From Mesorhizobium caraganae (GTDB taxonomy: Bacteria > Pseudomonadota > Alphaproteobacteria > Rhizobiales > Rhizobiaceae), in NCBI RefSeq assembly GCF_016836705.1, contig NZ_JAFCGY010000007.1, forward strand, positions 124,001-188,000: a stretch of DNA of 64,000 nucleotides, in the 5' to 3' direction. The translations under genes and the position numbers were made by a program. Numbering within the stretch: the stretch's first letter is position 1; each line of letters starts with the position of its first letter. The notes below the pieces were generated by a model that ran no database searches, was not told the DNA's origin, and saw nothing but the letters and a program-made list of their open reading frames with translations. This document shows, piece after piece, positions 25,347 through 32,299 of the stretch.

Positions 25347-25597
25347 TTAAGCATCCGATCGAACCCGCGATGAGCAGGACAGCGGCCCAACGAAGCTTGA
25401 GAGCCGAGCGTAGTTGGCGCTGTAAAACCAAGTGCGGCAGCAACGCCGCCGGCGGCAACCAAGGCCGGCGCCTTCATTGCATCCGAAGCAAATGTCTGAA
25501 TTTGGGAAGTGTGCATTCGGGCTGCTTCTTCGCGTCGGCTGAACGTCAGCCTCGCCTCTGCCACTCGCTTTTCATACTGGTCGACCGTTTCGTCCAT
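25347..25597 (-). pseudogene. Hypothetical membrane-associated protein, frameshifted and truncated
   Basis: GGGAAGGGAA precedes the ATG at 25597. The product begins MDETVDQYEKRVAEARLTFS, a charged helix, then a hydrophobic segment ALVAAGGVAAALGF. At the TTTT run near 25425 a one-base change shifts the frame; the natural continuation YSANYARLSSF lies in another frame and reaches a TAA at 25347. The layout (charged helix then membrane helix) suggests a small membrane-anchored protein. Downstream partner of the gene at 25706 on the same strand. Confidence 0.5.
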
Positions 25598-25705
25598 TGT
25601 TCCCTTCCCTCAAAGAATGGTGCAAAGGAAGCGCGCAGCTTTGCCACCGCAAGGGCGCGCTTGACGATTTCAGCAGATGGAAGTGGCGAACTCCGGACGC
25701 GCTTA

Positions 25706-25915
25706 CTAGCCGCGCGGTCTGGCTCTCGGTCCTGGCAGGCTTTCATACTGATTTGCGGCCAATCTGGCGGATCGCCGATCTCTTAGCCACATGGACTTCT
25801 TTTTTCTTGCCAGTATCTCATCGTGATCGTCATCCGCGGTCGCTCGGCCTTTCATCGCGGCAATCTGATAATCGGCTCTATTCGTTCGATAGTCTTCATT
25901 TTGAACAGACAACAT
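25706..25915 (-). CDS. Hypothetical small basic protein
   Basis: 69 residues from ATG 25915, with GGGAGGA four bases upstream, a strong start. It reads MLSVQNEDYRTNRADYQIAA, then a charged middle with ATADDDHDEILARKKKSMWL, and a Pro/Arg-rich tail. Soluble, no motif recognised. It precedes the frameshifted gene at 25597 on the same strand by about 110 bases. Confidence 0.55.
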   Translation of the reverse strand: MLSVQNEDYRTNRADYQIAAMKGRATADDDHDEILARKKKSMWLRDRRSARLAANQYESLPGPRARPRG

Positions 25916-26028
25916 CGTTCCTCCCAGTTCAAGGCGCCTCCCTCCCTTTTTTGGCTGACGGAGACACTAGCTGCCGATGCATCGTAGGAGTCTACCAATT
26001 GTGGATTGTATTAAAATGATACACTCCG

Positions 26029-26268
26029 CTACGCCCCTGGCTTCCTCAGCCTCACGCCGGGGCCGCCGCCATTCTCAGCGATGAACTCGACGCCGGCCGA
26101 TTCGAGGGCAGAGCGTATAGCGGCCAAGTTGTTGACCGATGGTACCCGGCGCCCCTTCTCAAAGTCGCGAACCGAGCTTTCACTAAGGTTGGATTGGTCC
26201 GCCAACTTCTGTTGCGACCAGTCAAGCAAGCCTCGTGCTGCGCGCGACTGGGACGGCGTCATCGACAT
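26029..26268 (-). CDS. XRE-family helix-turn-helix regulator
   Basis: 79 residues from ATG 26268 (GGAGAGG seven bases upstream; the frame is open to 26307). HTH_3 domain: MTPSQSRAARGLLDWSQQKL, ADQSNLSESSVRDFEKGRRV and PSVNNLAAIRSALESAGVEF. Single-domain regulators like this usually repress their own divergent operon. The operator-like palindrome at 26342-26360 overlaps the promoter of the divergent three-gene operon, so autoregulation and control of that operon are likely. Confidence 0.85.
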   Translation of the reverse strand: MSMTPSQSRAARGLLDWSQQKLADQSNLSESSVRDFEKGRRVPSVNNLAAIRSALESAGVEFIAENGGGPGVRLRKPGA

Positions 26269-26319
26269 TACTGCTACCTCTCCCGTTCCGCGAAATTCGT
26301 CTACCATAAACGAAATCCG

Positions 26320-26360
26320 TTGACACGGCGATTGTTTAACGGTTTACAAGAACTGTAAAC
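26320..26360 (+). promoter_or_regulatory. Sigma-70-like promoter with overlapping palindromic operator
   Basis: TTGACA (26320-26325), 17 bases, TTTACA (26343-26348). The palindrome GTTTAC-N7-GTAAAC (26342-26347 and 26355-26360) covers the -10 box. A second inverted pair, TTTCGT/ACGAAA, follows around the RBS. Probable binding site of the divergent XRE protein. Confidence 0.65.
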
Positions 26361-26384
26361 GTTTTTCGTTGAAAGGACGAAACC

Positions 26385-26504
26385 ATGCCGAACACACCAG
26401 TTCCGGCGGCCGGCGAAGCTATGCCCGCTGCCGAGGGAGGCCATATCATCGGGAGATTCTCCCGCCGACCCATTATCGTCATGGGCGACGTCGCCAAGGC
26501 ATGA
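26385..26504 (+). CDS. 39-residue protein, first gene of XRE-controlled operon
   Basis: AAAGGA lies seven bases before the ATG. The peptide starts MPNTPVPAAGEAMPAAEGGH and ends in a short basic/hydrophobic segment (IIGRFSRRPIIVMGDVAKA). Its TGA overlaps the next ATG (ATGA). The coupling, the RBS and the tight promoter make it a real gene despite its size. Function unknown. Confidence 0.6.
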   Translation: MPNTPVPAAGEAMPAAEGGHIIGRFSRRPIIVMGDVAKA

Positions 26505-26773
26505 ACCCGCGCGTCTGGCGCCAGTCTGTCGAGAAGCGCCTCAACGATCTCCTAGACCGCGCCATGAGCCTGATAACGGCACTCGATCTCATGGAGGCGG
26601 ATTGCGATCTGGAAGACACAGCCGACGACGAGCCATCACTCGGCTGCCTCGATGATCTAGAGCTAGATAACTGCGACGACGAGGACGGCCACGACGCTGA
26701 GCCAGATCAATGCGACTGCGAACCCGTCACTTGGGAAACTGACCAGTCGCAGGAAGTGCTGGTGTCGCTATGA
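26501..26773 (+). CDS. Acidic hypothetical protein, second gene of the operon
   Basis: 90 residues: MNPRVWRQSVEKRLNDLLDR, ALDLMEADCDLEDTADDEPS and a strongly acidic tail (DNCDDEDGHDAEPDQCDCEP) with five or six Cys in acid surroundings. The start overlaps the previous stop and its own stop overlaps the next start. The acidic Cys-rich region could bind a metal; there is no known family I can name. Confidence 0.7.
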   Translation: MNPRVWRQSVEKRLNDLLDRAMSLITALDLMEADCDLEDTADDEPSLGCLDDLELDNCDDEDGHDAEPDQCDCEPVTWETDQSQEVLVSL

Positions 26774-26982
26774 GTAGCCTAAGCAGATTTCAAAGCGATG
26801 TCGCCCAACTCTTCGCCAAGATCGCCGAGACGCGTCGCGAATTGCCGACCCTTAAGGATAGGCTTCGCACTGCTGACGAATTCCGGCACAAGTTCATGGC
26901 GTCCAGGCACAGCTTCGGCGGTGAAAGTCGCAAGACTTCGATCTGCCGGGCAATCGTGACGGCGATCACTGCGCCGCCTTGA
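26770..26982 (+). CDS. Hypothetical protein, third gene of the operon
   Basis: 70 residues, ATGA-coupled to the gene before. A coiled helix (SRFQSDVAQLFAKIAETRRE, LPTLKDRLRTADEFRHKFMA) is followed by a short tail. No family recognised. The operon ends at a terminator at 27067. Confidence 0.65.
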   Translation: MSSLSRFQSDVAQLFAKIAETRRELPTLKDRLRTADEFRHKFMASRHSFGGESRKTSICRAIVTAITAPP

Positions 26983-27066
26983 CTAATTGCCGCCATGACC
27001 GGGTTTATTAGCACCGTCTTAAATGATATGCTCGGCTGTCTTCATTGAGAGACATCCTGGTGTTTG

Positions 27067-27097
27067 GGCCCGGCGGCTTCAGCTTCCGGGCCTTTTT
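27067..27097 (+). terminator. Intrinsic terminator of the XRE-controlled operon
   Basis: GGCCCGG (27067-27073) pairs with CCGGGCC (27086-27092), followed by TTTTT. Confidence 0.75.
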
Positions 27098-27283
27098 CCT
27101 CCGCGATATCCGACTGCTCGCTGTCTCATCGGTGGCGGGCTTTTCTTATGTGGCAGAAAAGTCACGCAGCTCGAATATGCAGAGCTTCAACCGCTGCGAG
27201 CTTTTTTTTCCAGCTAAGTGAGGCGTACCGTCGTCAGTGGGGCAAAGAAGGGGAGCCGCCCCTGAGACTCCTCCCGAACTAAC

Positions 27284-27307
27284 GCCCGCAGCCTCACGGT
27301 TGCGGGC
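27284..27307. terminator. Hairpin between convergent units
   Basis: GCCCGCA (27284-27290) pairs with TGCGGGC (27301-27307) across ten bases. It lies 12 bases beyond the stop of the DUF1127 gene (minus). T-runs are weak on both sides. Confidence 0.5.
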
Positions 27308-27318
27308 CTTCTCATTGC

Positions 27319-27534
27319 TCAGCCCCTACGTCTCGACGCCGAGCTGCGGAACGCAAACGTCGTGATGTCGTCACGGGAAATCCCGATGTCGCTGAGCATG
27401 TCGTCTGGTGACTCTCTCAACTCGTCCGTTGCCTTCAACAGCGCCTTCTGCTCGGCTCGATGACGGAGCCAATAGGCAAGGGGACCAACTGCGACAAGAG
27501 GAAGATTCACAAGCATAGGAAGGTTCACAAGCAT
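27319..27534 (-). CDS. DUF1127 domain protein
   Basis: 71 residues from ATG 27534 with GGGAGT upstream. A short hydrophobic N-terminus is followed by the DUF1127 motif: LRHRAEQKALLKATDELRES, then PDDMLSDIGISRDDI. DUF1127 proteins are small Arg-rich proteins of alphaproteobacteria that have been linked to RNA binding and phosphate or carbon metabolism. The first 12 residues are a tandem duplication (MLVNLP twice), so the second Met at 27516 is an alternative start. Confidence 0.8.
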   Translation of the reverse strand: MLVNLPMLVNLPLVAVGPLAYWLRHRAEQKALLKATDELRESPDDMLSDIGISRDDITTFAFRSSASRRRG

Positions 27535-27719
27535 TGGAGCACTCCCTTCACCGCTGCAGGAAACTGCACGTAGCCTACGCCGATACGTCGATGGCGTCTG
27601 TGACAAAATTCACAGATGCCTCGCGCTGGCGGGCTTTTTCATGCTCCTTCAGCGGCCGATCAGGCTTGTCGACTTGAGAGTAGCGTGATGATTTAGGTCA
27701 TTCTTGCGAGAAGTTGACA

Positions 27720-28294
27720 ATGACAAGCGATACGCCGCGACGGCCTCTCGACTACCACGACCCGGACTGGCTCGCGCTGCGGGAGAGGGTCTTGAGCGCG
27801 ACGGCCGCAAGTGTCGGAATGGCTTGTCGGTTGACCTGCTCAACATCCATCATTGGAGACCCTCGGCGACGGATGCTGAAGGGGTGACCAATTGGGGCTA
27901 CAGCGAAACCGGCAATCCATTGCTTGTTCCTGAGAGCGCCTTGGTGACATTGTGCCGGCTCTGCCACAGTGTTCTTGAGGATTCTAGACGGCGCCTGGTA
28001 AAGCTCCGCGAAGGCGCCGACGCAGAACCTGAACCTGGCCCTCCGCTCACCGAAATGGTCGGTTCGCGCAACATCTTTCAGCTTTGGGAATTCAAGGGGC
28101 GTACAGTACCGTTTAAGGCGCTCAAGGAGTCATGGCTCCAATCGCCCACCCACTTCATGCGGGTTGAGCGCGTGGTGATCAAGAAGTGGCCATACGGATT
28201 TGCCTGGGGTTGCTATGTTCGCGATGGCGTGGCTGGCGAACAGCTGCAAATCAATGGTGCAGGAACCTATAGCTGGCGTCTGGTCGATGACTAA
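27720..28294 (+). pseudogene. HNH endonuclease-like protein, frameshifted
   Basis: Frame 1 starts at ATG 27720: MTSDTPRRPLDYHDPDWLAL then RERVL. The usual next residues ERDGRKCRN lie in a second frame that continues GLSVDLLNIHHWRPSATDAE and NPLLVPESALVTLCRLCHSV to the stop at 28294. One G is missing in the Leu-Glu junction. HNH proteins of this type normally have CXXC before the HH; here only one Cys remains (KCRNGLS), and the second pair CRLC is intact. So both frame and zinc site are damaged. Such HNH genes lie in phages and islands. Confidence 0.7.
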
Positions 28295-28321
28295 GGCTAT
28301 GGTGGAATTTCTCTTGCCGGC

Positions 28322-28340
28322 ATGTCGCAACCATGTCGCA
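28322..28340. repeat. Paired ATGTCGCA repeat, left
   Basis: ATGTCGCA at 28322-28329 and again at 28333-28340, 11 bases start to start. The same pair with the same phase lies at 28551-28569 on the other side of the tRNA fragment. Confidence 0.65.
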
Positions 28341-28470
28341 CGGCCTTGCCGATAGCAGGCGGGAATTGTTTGTAATCAATGGTAGCCAGTAGCAACATAA
28401 CGCAACATGAAATCGATCAAGTCGCGACCTTTTCCCCCTGCCAAGCTATTGTTTTTGCTTCGGAAAAATA

Positions 28471-28520
28471 TGGTGCCCAGAGGCGGATTCGAACCACCGC
28501 GGCTTTTCAGTCCGCTGCTG
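28471..28520 (-). other. tRNA-Phe-like 3' fragment, putative attachment-site remnant
   Basis: Read on minus: CAGCAGCGGACTGAAAAGCC (anticodon arm with GAA), then GCGGTGGTTCGAATCCGCC (T arm) and TCTGGGCACCA with the encoded CCA end. The 5' half (acceptor strand, D arm) and the variable loop are missing, so it is not a functional tRNA. Tyrosine integrases of genomic islands recombine at tRNA 3' ends and leave such copies. The Mesorhizobium loti symbiosis island is known to use a phe-tRNA gene. Confidence 0.65.
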
Positions 28521-28550
28521 GCGATTGATTTCGTTTAGCTTTTTGGCGAC

Positions 28551-28569
28551 ATGTCGCATCTATGTCGCA
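28551..28569. repeat. Paired ATGTCGCA repeat, right
   Basis: ATGTCGCA at 28551-28558 and 28562-28569, again 11 bases apart, mirroring the left pair around the tRNA fragment. The spacing of one helical turn is what integrase arm-type sites look like. Confidence 0.65.
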
Positions 28570-28626
28570 TCAAGCGGCCGATATCTGGACTGGTAGTAGG
28601 CCGCGGTTTTGATGTTGGCTAGGCTT

Positions 28627-28719
28627 TCATCCAAGCGTCATGGCCATCACCAGAAACGTGACGGCGGTCGCGAAAATTGGAAAGAGCAACCAGCGTGCTT
28701 GGCCAACGCTTTTATCCAT
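28627..28719 (-). CDS. 30-residue membrane peptide
   Basis: GGAGAAG lies just before the ATG at 28719. The peptide starts MDKSVGQARWLLFPIFATAV and ends TFLVMAMTLG: one transmembrane helix with a short charged N-terminus. The strong RBS makes it credible. No family recognised. Confidence 0.45.
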   Translation of the reverse strand: MDKSVGQARWLLFPIFATAVTFLVMAMTLG

Positions 28720-28847
28720 CTGTCTTCTCCGAATTTGGGGAAACAACGCCCCTAGGCTTAAGCCGATCCGTCTAGTCCCCGAGTACGACCATCGAGTTTC
28801 AGCGACGGCACTTGGTCCGATCCGGCATCAGACTGAAGTCTGGTGCA

Positions 28848-28872
28848 GGAACATTCGATCTGAGTTCGAGTT
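28848..28872 (+). promoter_or_regulatory. EcfG-like promoter of the DUF1236 gene
   Basis: GGAAC (28848-28852), 16 bases, AGTT (28869-28872); one mismatch to the GGAAC-N16-CGTT consensus. It ends 55 bases before the start codon. Confidence 0.5.
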
Positions 28873-28927
28873 CGTTTGGCAGGCGAACAGGCGTGGTGCC
28901 GTCGCCAGGTTACCAGAGGAGAAATAG

Positions 28928-29227
28928 ATGCGAATGCATTTCACAAGCGCCGCTGCGGCGCTCTTGCTGTTGGCCGGCGTAGGCGCCGTGGCAGCACAGG
29001 ATGTCGTCATCACACCGGAACAGGACACGGTCGTTCGCGAATACGTGAAGAAGCAGCCGCTCGCGTCGGTTAAGCTTCCGGGCGTGGAGCTGAATGTTGG
29101 CACCGCTCTTCCTGACACGGTGGAACTTCATGAGGTTCCCGACGTCAAATACCGCTACGTCGTGGTCGACAATCGCACGGTTCTGGTCGACCCAGGCACC
29201 CGCAAAATTATCAAGGTCTACGACTGA
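28928..29227 (+). CDS. DUF1236 domain protein, periplasmic
   Basis: 99 residues with GAGGAG upstream. Signal peptide MRMHFTSAAAALLLLAGVGA then VAAQD (cleavage after AxA). The mature part is the DUF1236 repeat type: VVITPEQDTVVREYVKKQPL, then VGTALPDTVELHEVPDVKYR and YVVVDNRTVLVDPGTRKIIK. The family is small, secreted and found in Rhizobiales, with no known activity. The EcfG-like site upstream suggests stress induction, and a strong terminator follows. Confidence 0.82.
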   Translation: MRMHFTSAAAALLLLAGVGAVAAQDVVITPEQDTVVREYVKKQPLASVKLPGVELNVGTALPDTVELHEVPDVKYRYVVVDNRTVLVDPGTRKIIKVYD

Positions 29228-29239
29228 TCGAATTGCTGT

Positions 29240-29267
29240 AGCCCGCCGCCAGTTGTGGCGGCGGGCT
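29240..29267 (+). terminator. Hairpin terminator of the DUF1236 gene
   Basis: AGCCCGCCGCCA (29240-29251), GTTG loop, TGGCGGCGGGCT (29256-29267): perfect 12-bp stem starting 13 bases after the stop codon. No U-tract. Confidence 0.7.
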
Positions 29268-29299
29268 GCGAATTCACCACGCGACCTAGGACAATGGAA

Positions 29300-29547
29300 A
29301 TGTTGAATGACGTCGAGATTTCGCCAGCCCTCAAACCCGCGTGGCTGATCTCAAAGCGACAATGCGCGACCGCATAACAGAGACGGATATGAAGGCCTTC
29401 AAAAAAGTTGCATCGATCATGGGGGACATAAGCGGCCGGATTGACGGCGATGACCTCATTGCTTCGTTCCTGCAGGACGGCCAGCAACGAGATCCCGAAT
29501 CCAATCCGACATCCATGAGACTCGCGGCCGGGGGCGGCGAGCCTTGA
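29300..29547 (+). pseudogene. Frameshifted paralogue of the protein at 18613-18819
   Basis: Frame 1: MLNDVEISPAL, then by a one-base shift at about 29333 frame 2: RVADLKATMRDRITETDMKA, FKKVASIMGDISGRIDGDDL and an unrelated tail. The intact relative reads ISPALDTRLASLRARMRD and continues the same way, which proves the frameshift. Follows the DUF1236 terminator. Confidence 0.6.
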
Positions 29548-29689
29548 AATGCTGATTTCGTCCGATTTCACAAGGCTTGCGCGATGCCTGACTCTCAAAA
29601 GCAGACTCGGCCTTGTCTCTACGGGAAAATTGATGAACGAGCTTGCCATTCGAATCCACTTCCGGACGGCTGATGGCGGGATCGAAGAT

Positions 29690-29883
29690 GCCCGCGATAT
29701 CCGAGCGCCGGTCAAATCCGGATGATGCGATCAAGGCCGAGCCGTCTTGGGTACCCAAGCGAAAGACTCAATCTCGAAAGTACGGGTGAGTTCTTCGTCG
29801 CCGTCGATCACGCTGACAAACTATTCGCCGCCGGCTTCGATCAATTCAACATGGCGCTGCTTGTTGACTTGGACGTCGTCCAT
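29690..29883 (-). pseudogene. Broken paralogue of the protein at 32772-32963
   Basis: On minus from ATG 29883: MDDVQVNKQRHVELIEAGGE, TAG, FVSVIDGDEELTRTFEIESF, then a frameshift before GLDRIIR. The intact relative has GEWFVRVVEEHQELTRSFEL, so the TAG replaces Trp (TGG to TAG). It abuts ligase copy 3. Confidence 0.55.
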
Positions 29884-30010
29884 CGCAAGCTCTTTAGAAA
29901 GCAACGGGAAACGTCGATTTTTACAAGACCCATCCGGCGGGATTTTCAAAATCAGCAGCTAGGCTGCCGAGACATTTATTAGCTGCCGTTCCTGCCACCG
30001 AGTTGCTAGC

Positions 30011-30042
30011 GCAACCCCTGCATAAGGGCTTCGAATATCGGA
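30011..30042. repeat. Short dispersed segment, copy 1
   Basis: GCAACCCCTGCATAAGGGCT then TCGAATATCGGA; nearly the same 31-32 bases occur at 42623-42653. Here it marks the point where ligase copy 3 breaks off. Confidence 0.5.
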
Positions 30043-30045
30043 ACT

Positions 30046-30466
30046 GGATTCGAATGTCGGCGGGGATCATGCTTTCAAGGATCTCTCGCCGTTCGTCCAG
30101 GGCCATGTCACGCAGATCGTGGCCATTGAGGTGGAGGAGATCGAAGGCGACGAAATAGAGGTCGTGCTGCCGGCGGGTGATGACCTTCCGCAAAGTTGCA
30201 AAGTCTGACAGGCCTTTGTCGTTGAGTACGATGATCTCGCCGTCGATGATCGCGCTTTCGGCGCCAAGCTCTGCGCTGGCGGCGGCAAGGTCTCGATATT
30301 TCGAAGTCCAGTCCAGCCCTCGGCGGGAAAGATGCGCGTGCCGTCCTCGTCGATCACCATCTGCGATCGGTAGCCGTCGAACTTGACCTCGTGAATCCAG
30401 TCGCTCCCCTTTGGTGGTTTCTCCACGAGGGTCGGCATCCAATGGATCGACAAACTTCAAACGCAT
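30046..30466 (-). pseudogene. ATP-dependent DNA ligase (LigD-type ligase domain), copy 3, truncated
   Basis: From ATG 30466: MRLKFVDPLDADP, then in a shifted frame TLVEKPPKGSDWIHEVKFDG with the adenylated Lys (YRSQMVIDEDGTRIF follows), and back to the first frame with GLDWTSKYRDLAAASAELGA, ESAIIDGEIIVLNDKGLSDF and LYFVAFDLLHLNGHDLRDMA. It stops homologous reading after IPADIRIQF, so the C-terminal half and OB fold are missing. Two frame changes lie inside. More similar to copy 1 than to copy 2. Confidence 0.78.
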
Positions 30467-30487
30467 GAACTGACCCACGCCCGGCGG

Positions 30488-30521
30488 ATTCAATTAGCAC
30501 GCGCTTAATTAGTTCCGGAAC
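30488..30521 (-). promoter_or_regulatory. Conserved ligase upstream site, copy 3
   Basis: Read on minus: GTTCCGGAAC (30512-30521), TAATTAAGCGCGTGCT, AATTGAAT. Same palindrome, spacing and tail as at 23656-23690. Confidence 0.6.
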
Positions 30522-30537
30522 ATTTTAACGAATCATT

Positions 30538-30634
30538 GACCGCGCTGTCCCAAAATAGGACGGCGCGGTCAAATCCTACCCGGCTGCGCAGGCGGCTCCG
30601 ACAGCCCCAACCCAAGCCGCACTGTCGGAGCCGC
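30538..30634. other. Two tandem strong hairpins, candidate structured RNA
   Basis: Hairpin 1: GACCGCGCTGTCC (30538-30550) pairs with GGACGGCGCGGTC (30558-30570), one T-G wobble, 7-base loop. Hairpin 2: GCGGCTCCGACAG (30592-30604) pairs perfectly with CTGTCGGAGCCGC (30622-30634), 17-base loop. No gene abuts them and no T-run follows. Could be a small RNA or an element end. Confidence 0.45.
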
Positions 30635-31403
30635 TCCCACACCCATCCAAAATACCAGCAATGGTTGAATCAACGGTTTACGACACGTGCTTTCAACGAT
30701 GGGCGTAGGCTTACTCGTGCGATTTCTTTTTGCCTCTGCCGTTGCTTTTCAAGAAAACGAGCTTGTCTGAATAGCCGATCCGAACTCGCCGCATCCAGCG
30801 AAACCGGCGATCACTTTAAGCCAGGAGTCTTATGACGACTGGAATAAAGCAATAAGGACACTCGAACTTAATACAGGTCACGCATTTCGTCAGAGAATGG
30901 GCATTTGGACTGCACTCGCCTGTGCTTGAGGAAATTCAGCCGATAAGGGTTGGTTGCCCACGCGTGGGCAAGTCATACTTTCTTTGCGGCGGCTTGCGCC
31001 ACCTGTGTGTGCAGCCTTGCGGGCCCGCGACCAAAGGCAGGACGCGGGCCCGGCCAAGTCTTGCGGACCCTGGCCAGCAGCAGTGCTGCTGCGTAATCAA
31101 CCGATGGCCTTATATGCTGTTCCGCTAACACAACGAAAAAGCCCGCCACCGTCATGGGGCAGCGAGCAATCGGTCTGGAGTAGCTGGAACGAGCCAGCGC
31201 ATGTGAATGAGCGGTGAAGGGATTTTCAAACTCCTAACGCAATCGGCGATATCGTCGAGCCGGCAGTTGAAATCAGCGGCTTGTTGACCATAGGCGGCGC
31301 CCTCTTGAAGGCAAAAATCCTGAAACCCATATCGACCTCGCGCGGAGCTGGTGTCGGCTCGCGTTAACACAAAGCTCAATGTTCGTTCGACTTGGAGGAA
31401 CAG
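30635..31403. other. No gene; repeat unit at 31021-31098
   Basis: No coding frame with start signals is visible. The only structure is the hairpin-plus-repeat block listed separately, about 300 bases upstream of the DUF982 pair. Confidence 0.5.
31021..31098. repeat. Dispersed intergenic repeat with GC hairpin
   Basis: GGGCCCGCG (31021-31029) pairs with CGCGGGCCC (31043-31051). Overlapping it, 31044-31098 (GCGGGCCCGGCCAAG ... CTGGCCAGCAGCAGTGCTGC) matches 45983-46037 and, less well, 16534-16582 and the inverse at 22572-22622. Confidence 0.55.
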
Positions 31404-31706
31404 ATGAACGATCGGATGTTTCAAAACGCCGTCTTCGTCAAAAGCGGTAAGGACCTTGTTCAGGAAATCGCGTGTCTCGAGGACGCTCTGGAATTTCTCT
31501 ATGAATGGCCGAAGGACAGGCGCGGCCCCATTCACCAGACTGCATTGCGCGCCTGCCAGCGGGCTTTCGATAGCGACTATCCGCTGTCCGCAGCCAGAGA
31601 CGCGTTCAGCGGTTTTGCCAAAGCAGCCAAAATCCTTGAGGAAGTGTCCATGACAATGCCGTGGATGACAGGCAAGGGTCGCCAAGGCGGAGGAGTGACG
31701 GCCTGA
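31404..31706 (+). CDS. DUF982 family protein, copy a
   Basis: 100 residues from ATG 31404 with GGAGG five bases upstream. It has the DUF982 pattern: VFVKSGKDLVQEIACLEDAL, EFLYEWPKDRRGPIHQTALR, ACQRAFDSDYPLSAARDAFS. DUF982 proteins are small alpha/beta proteins restricted to Rhizobiales, with unknown function. A second DUF982 gene follows by nine bases and a third lies at 52323. Confidence 0.82.
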   Translation: MNDRMFQNAVFVKSGKDLVQEIACLEDALEFLYEWPKDRRGPIHQTALRACQRAFDSDYPLSAARDAFSGFAKAAKILEEVSMTMPWMTGKGRQGGGVTA

Positions 31707-31715
31707 TAGGAGGTC

Positions 31716-32003
31716 ATGATGCTATCGAAACCTTTCGAAAAGCCAGTCCGGGTGTGGGTAGGATTAGGCTTTCCACGCCAACTCAACACGGTCGCAGACG
31801 CTTATCAATTCGCAGCGGAATGGTGTGGCAACAGCCCGGAGCAGAAAGCTGCTATTCGCGCTTGCAAAGCCGCGCTGATTGGCGATGTCGACCCGGAGAC
31901 TGCACGAGGCGTCTTCATAGCGTTCGCTCGCAAGAAGGACATTCTCATGGAGGACGGCATTGAGCCTGCGCCTGCCAGGAAGCTGAGGACGCACCACGTC
32001 TAA
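31716..32003 (+). CDS. DUF982 family protein, copy b
   Basis: 95 residues; AGGAGG lies immediately before ATGATG (31716 or 31719). PVRVWVGLGFPRQLNTVADA, YQFAAEWCGNSPEQKAAIRA and ALIGDVDPETARGVFIAFAR follow the family pattern. Co-transcribed with copy a; a tandem pair of diverged paralogues may form a heteromer, which is inference. Confidence 0.8.
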   Translation: MMLSKPFEKPVRVWVGLGFPRQLNTVADAYQFAAEWCGNSPEQKAAIRACKAALIGDVDPETARGVFIAFARKKDILMEDGIEPAPARKLRTHHV

Positions 32004-32299
32004 AAATCGAGGCGGCTGCCATGACCGTGGCCGCCTTCCCAGCTAGGTCAAGACTCATTGATCCAGAAGATGAAGGCTGCGAGCGGGATTTGGCGGCGGG
32101 GCAAATCCTCGATCACTGCCGCAGCAGTCTTGTGATCATTGGCCTGGCTTGCACCCATCTTTATTGAAGATGGTGACCCAGCCCAATGCTTGGGCTGATA
32201 TTGAAAGCGCGCTACAATCCGCGTCGGCGGACCGGCATATCGGCTTCCCGGACAACGATGTCCTCTCAGGCGCTTTATGCCTCGAGCCGAGGGCTTTGA

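Noticed and set aside
28471..28520. Complete tRNA gene
   Set aside because: Only the anticodon arm, T arm and CCA end are present; acceptor 5' strand, D arm and variable loop are missing.
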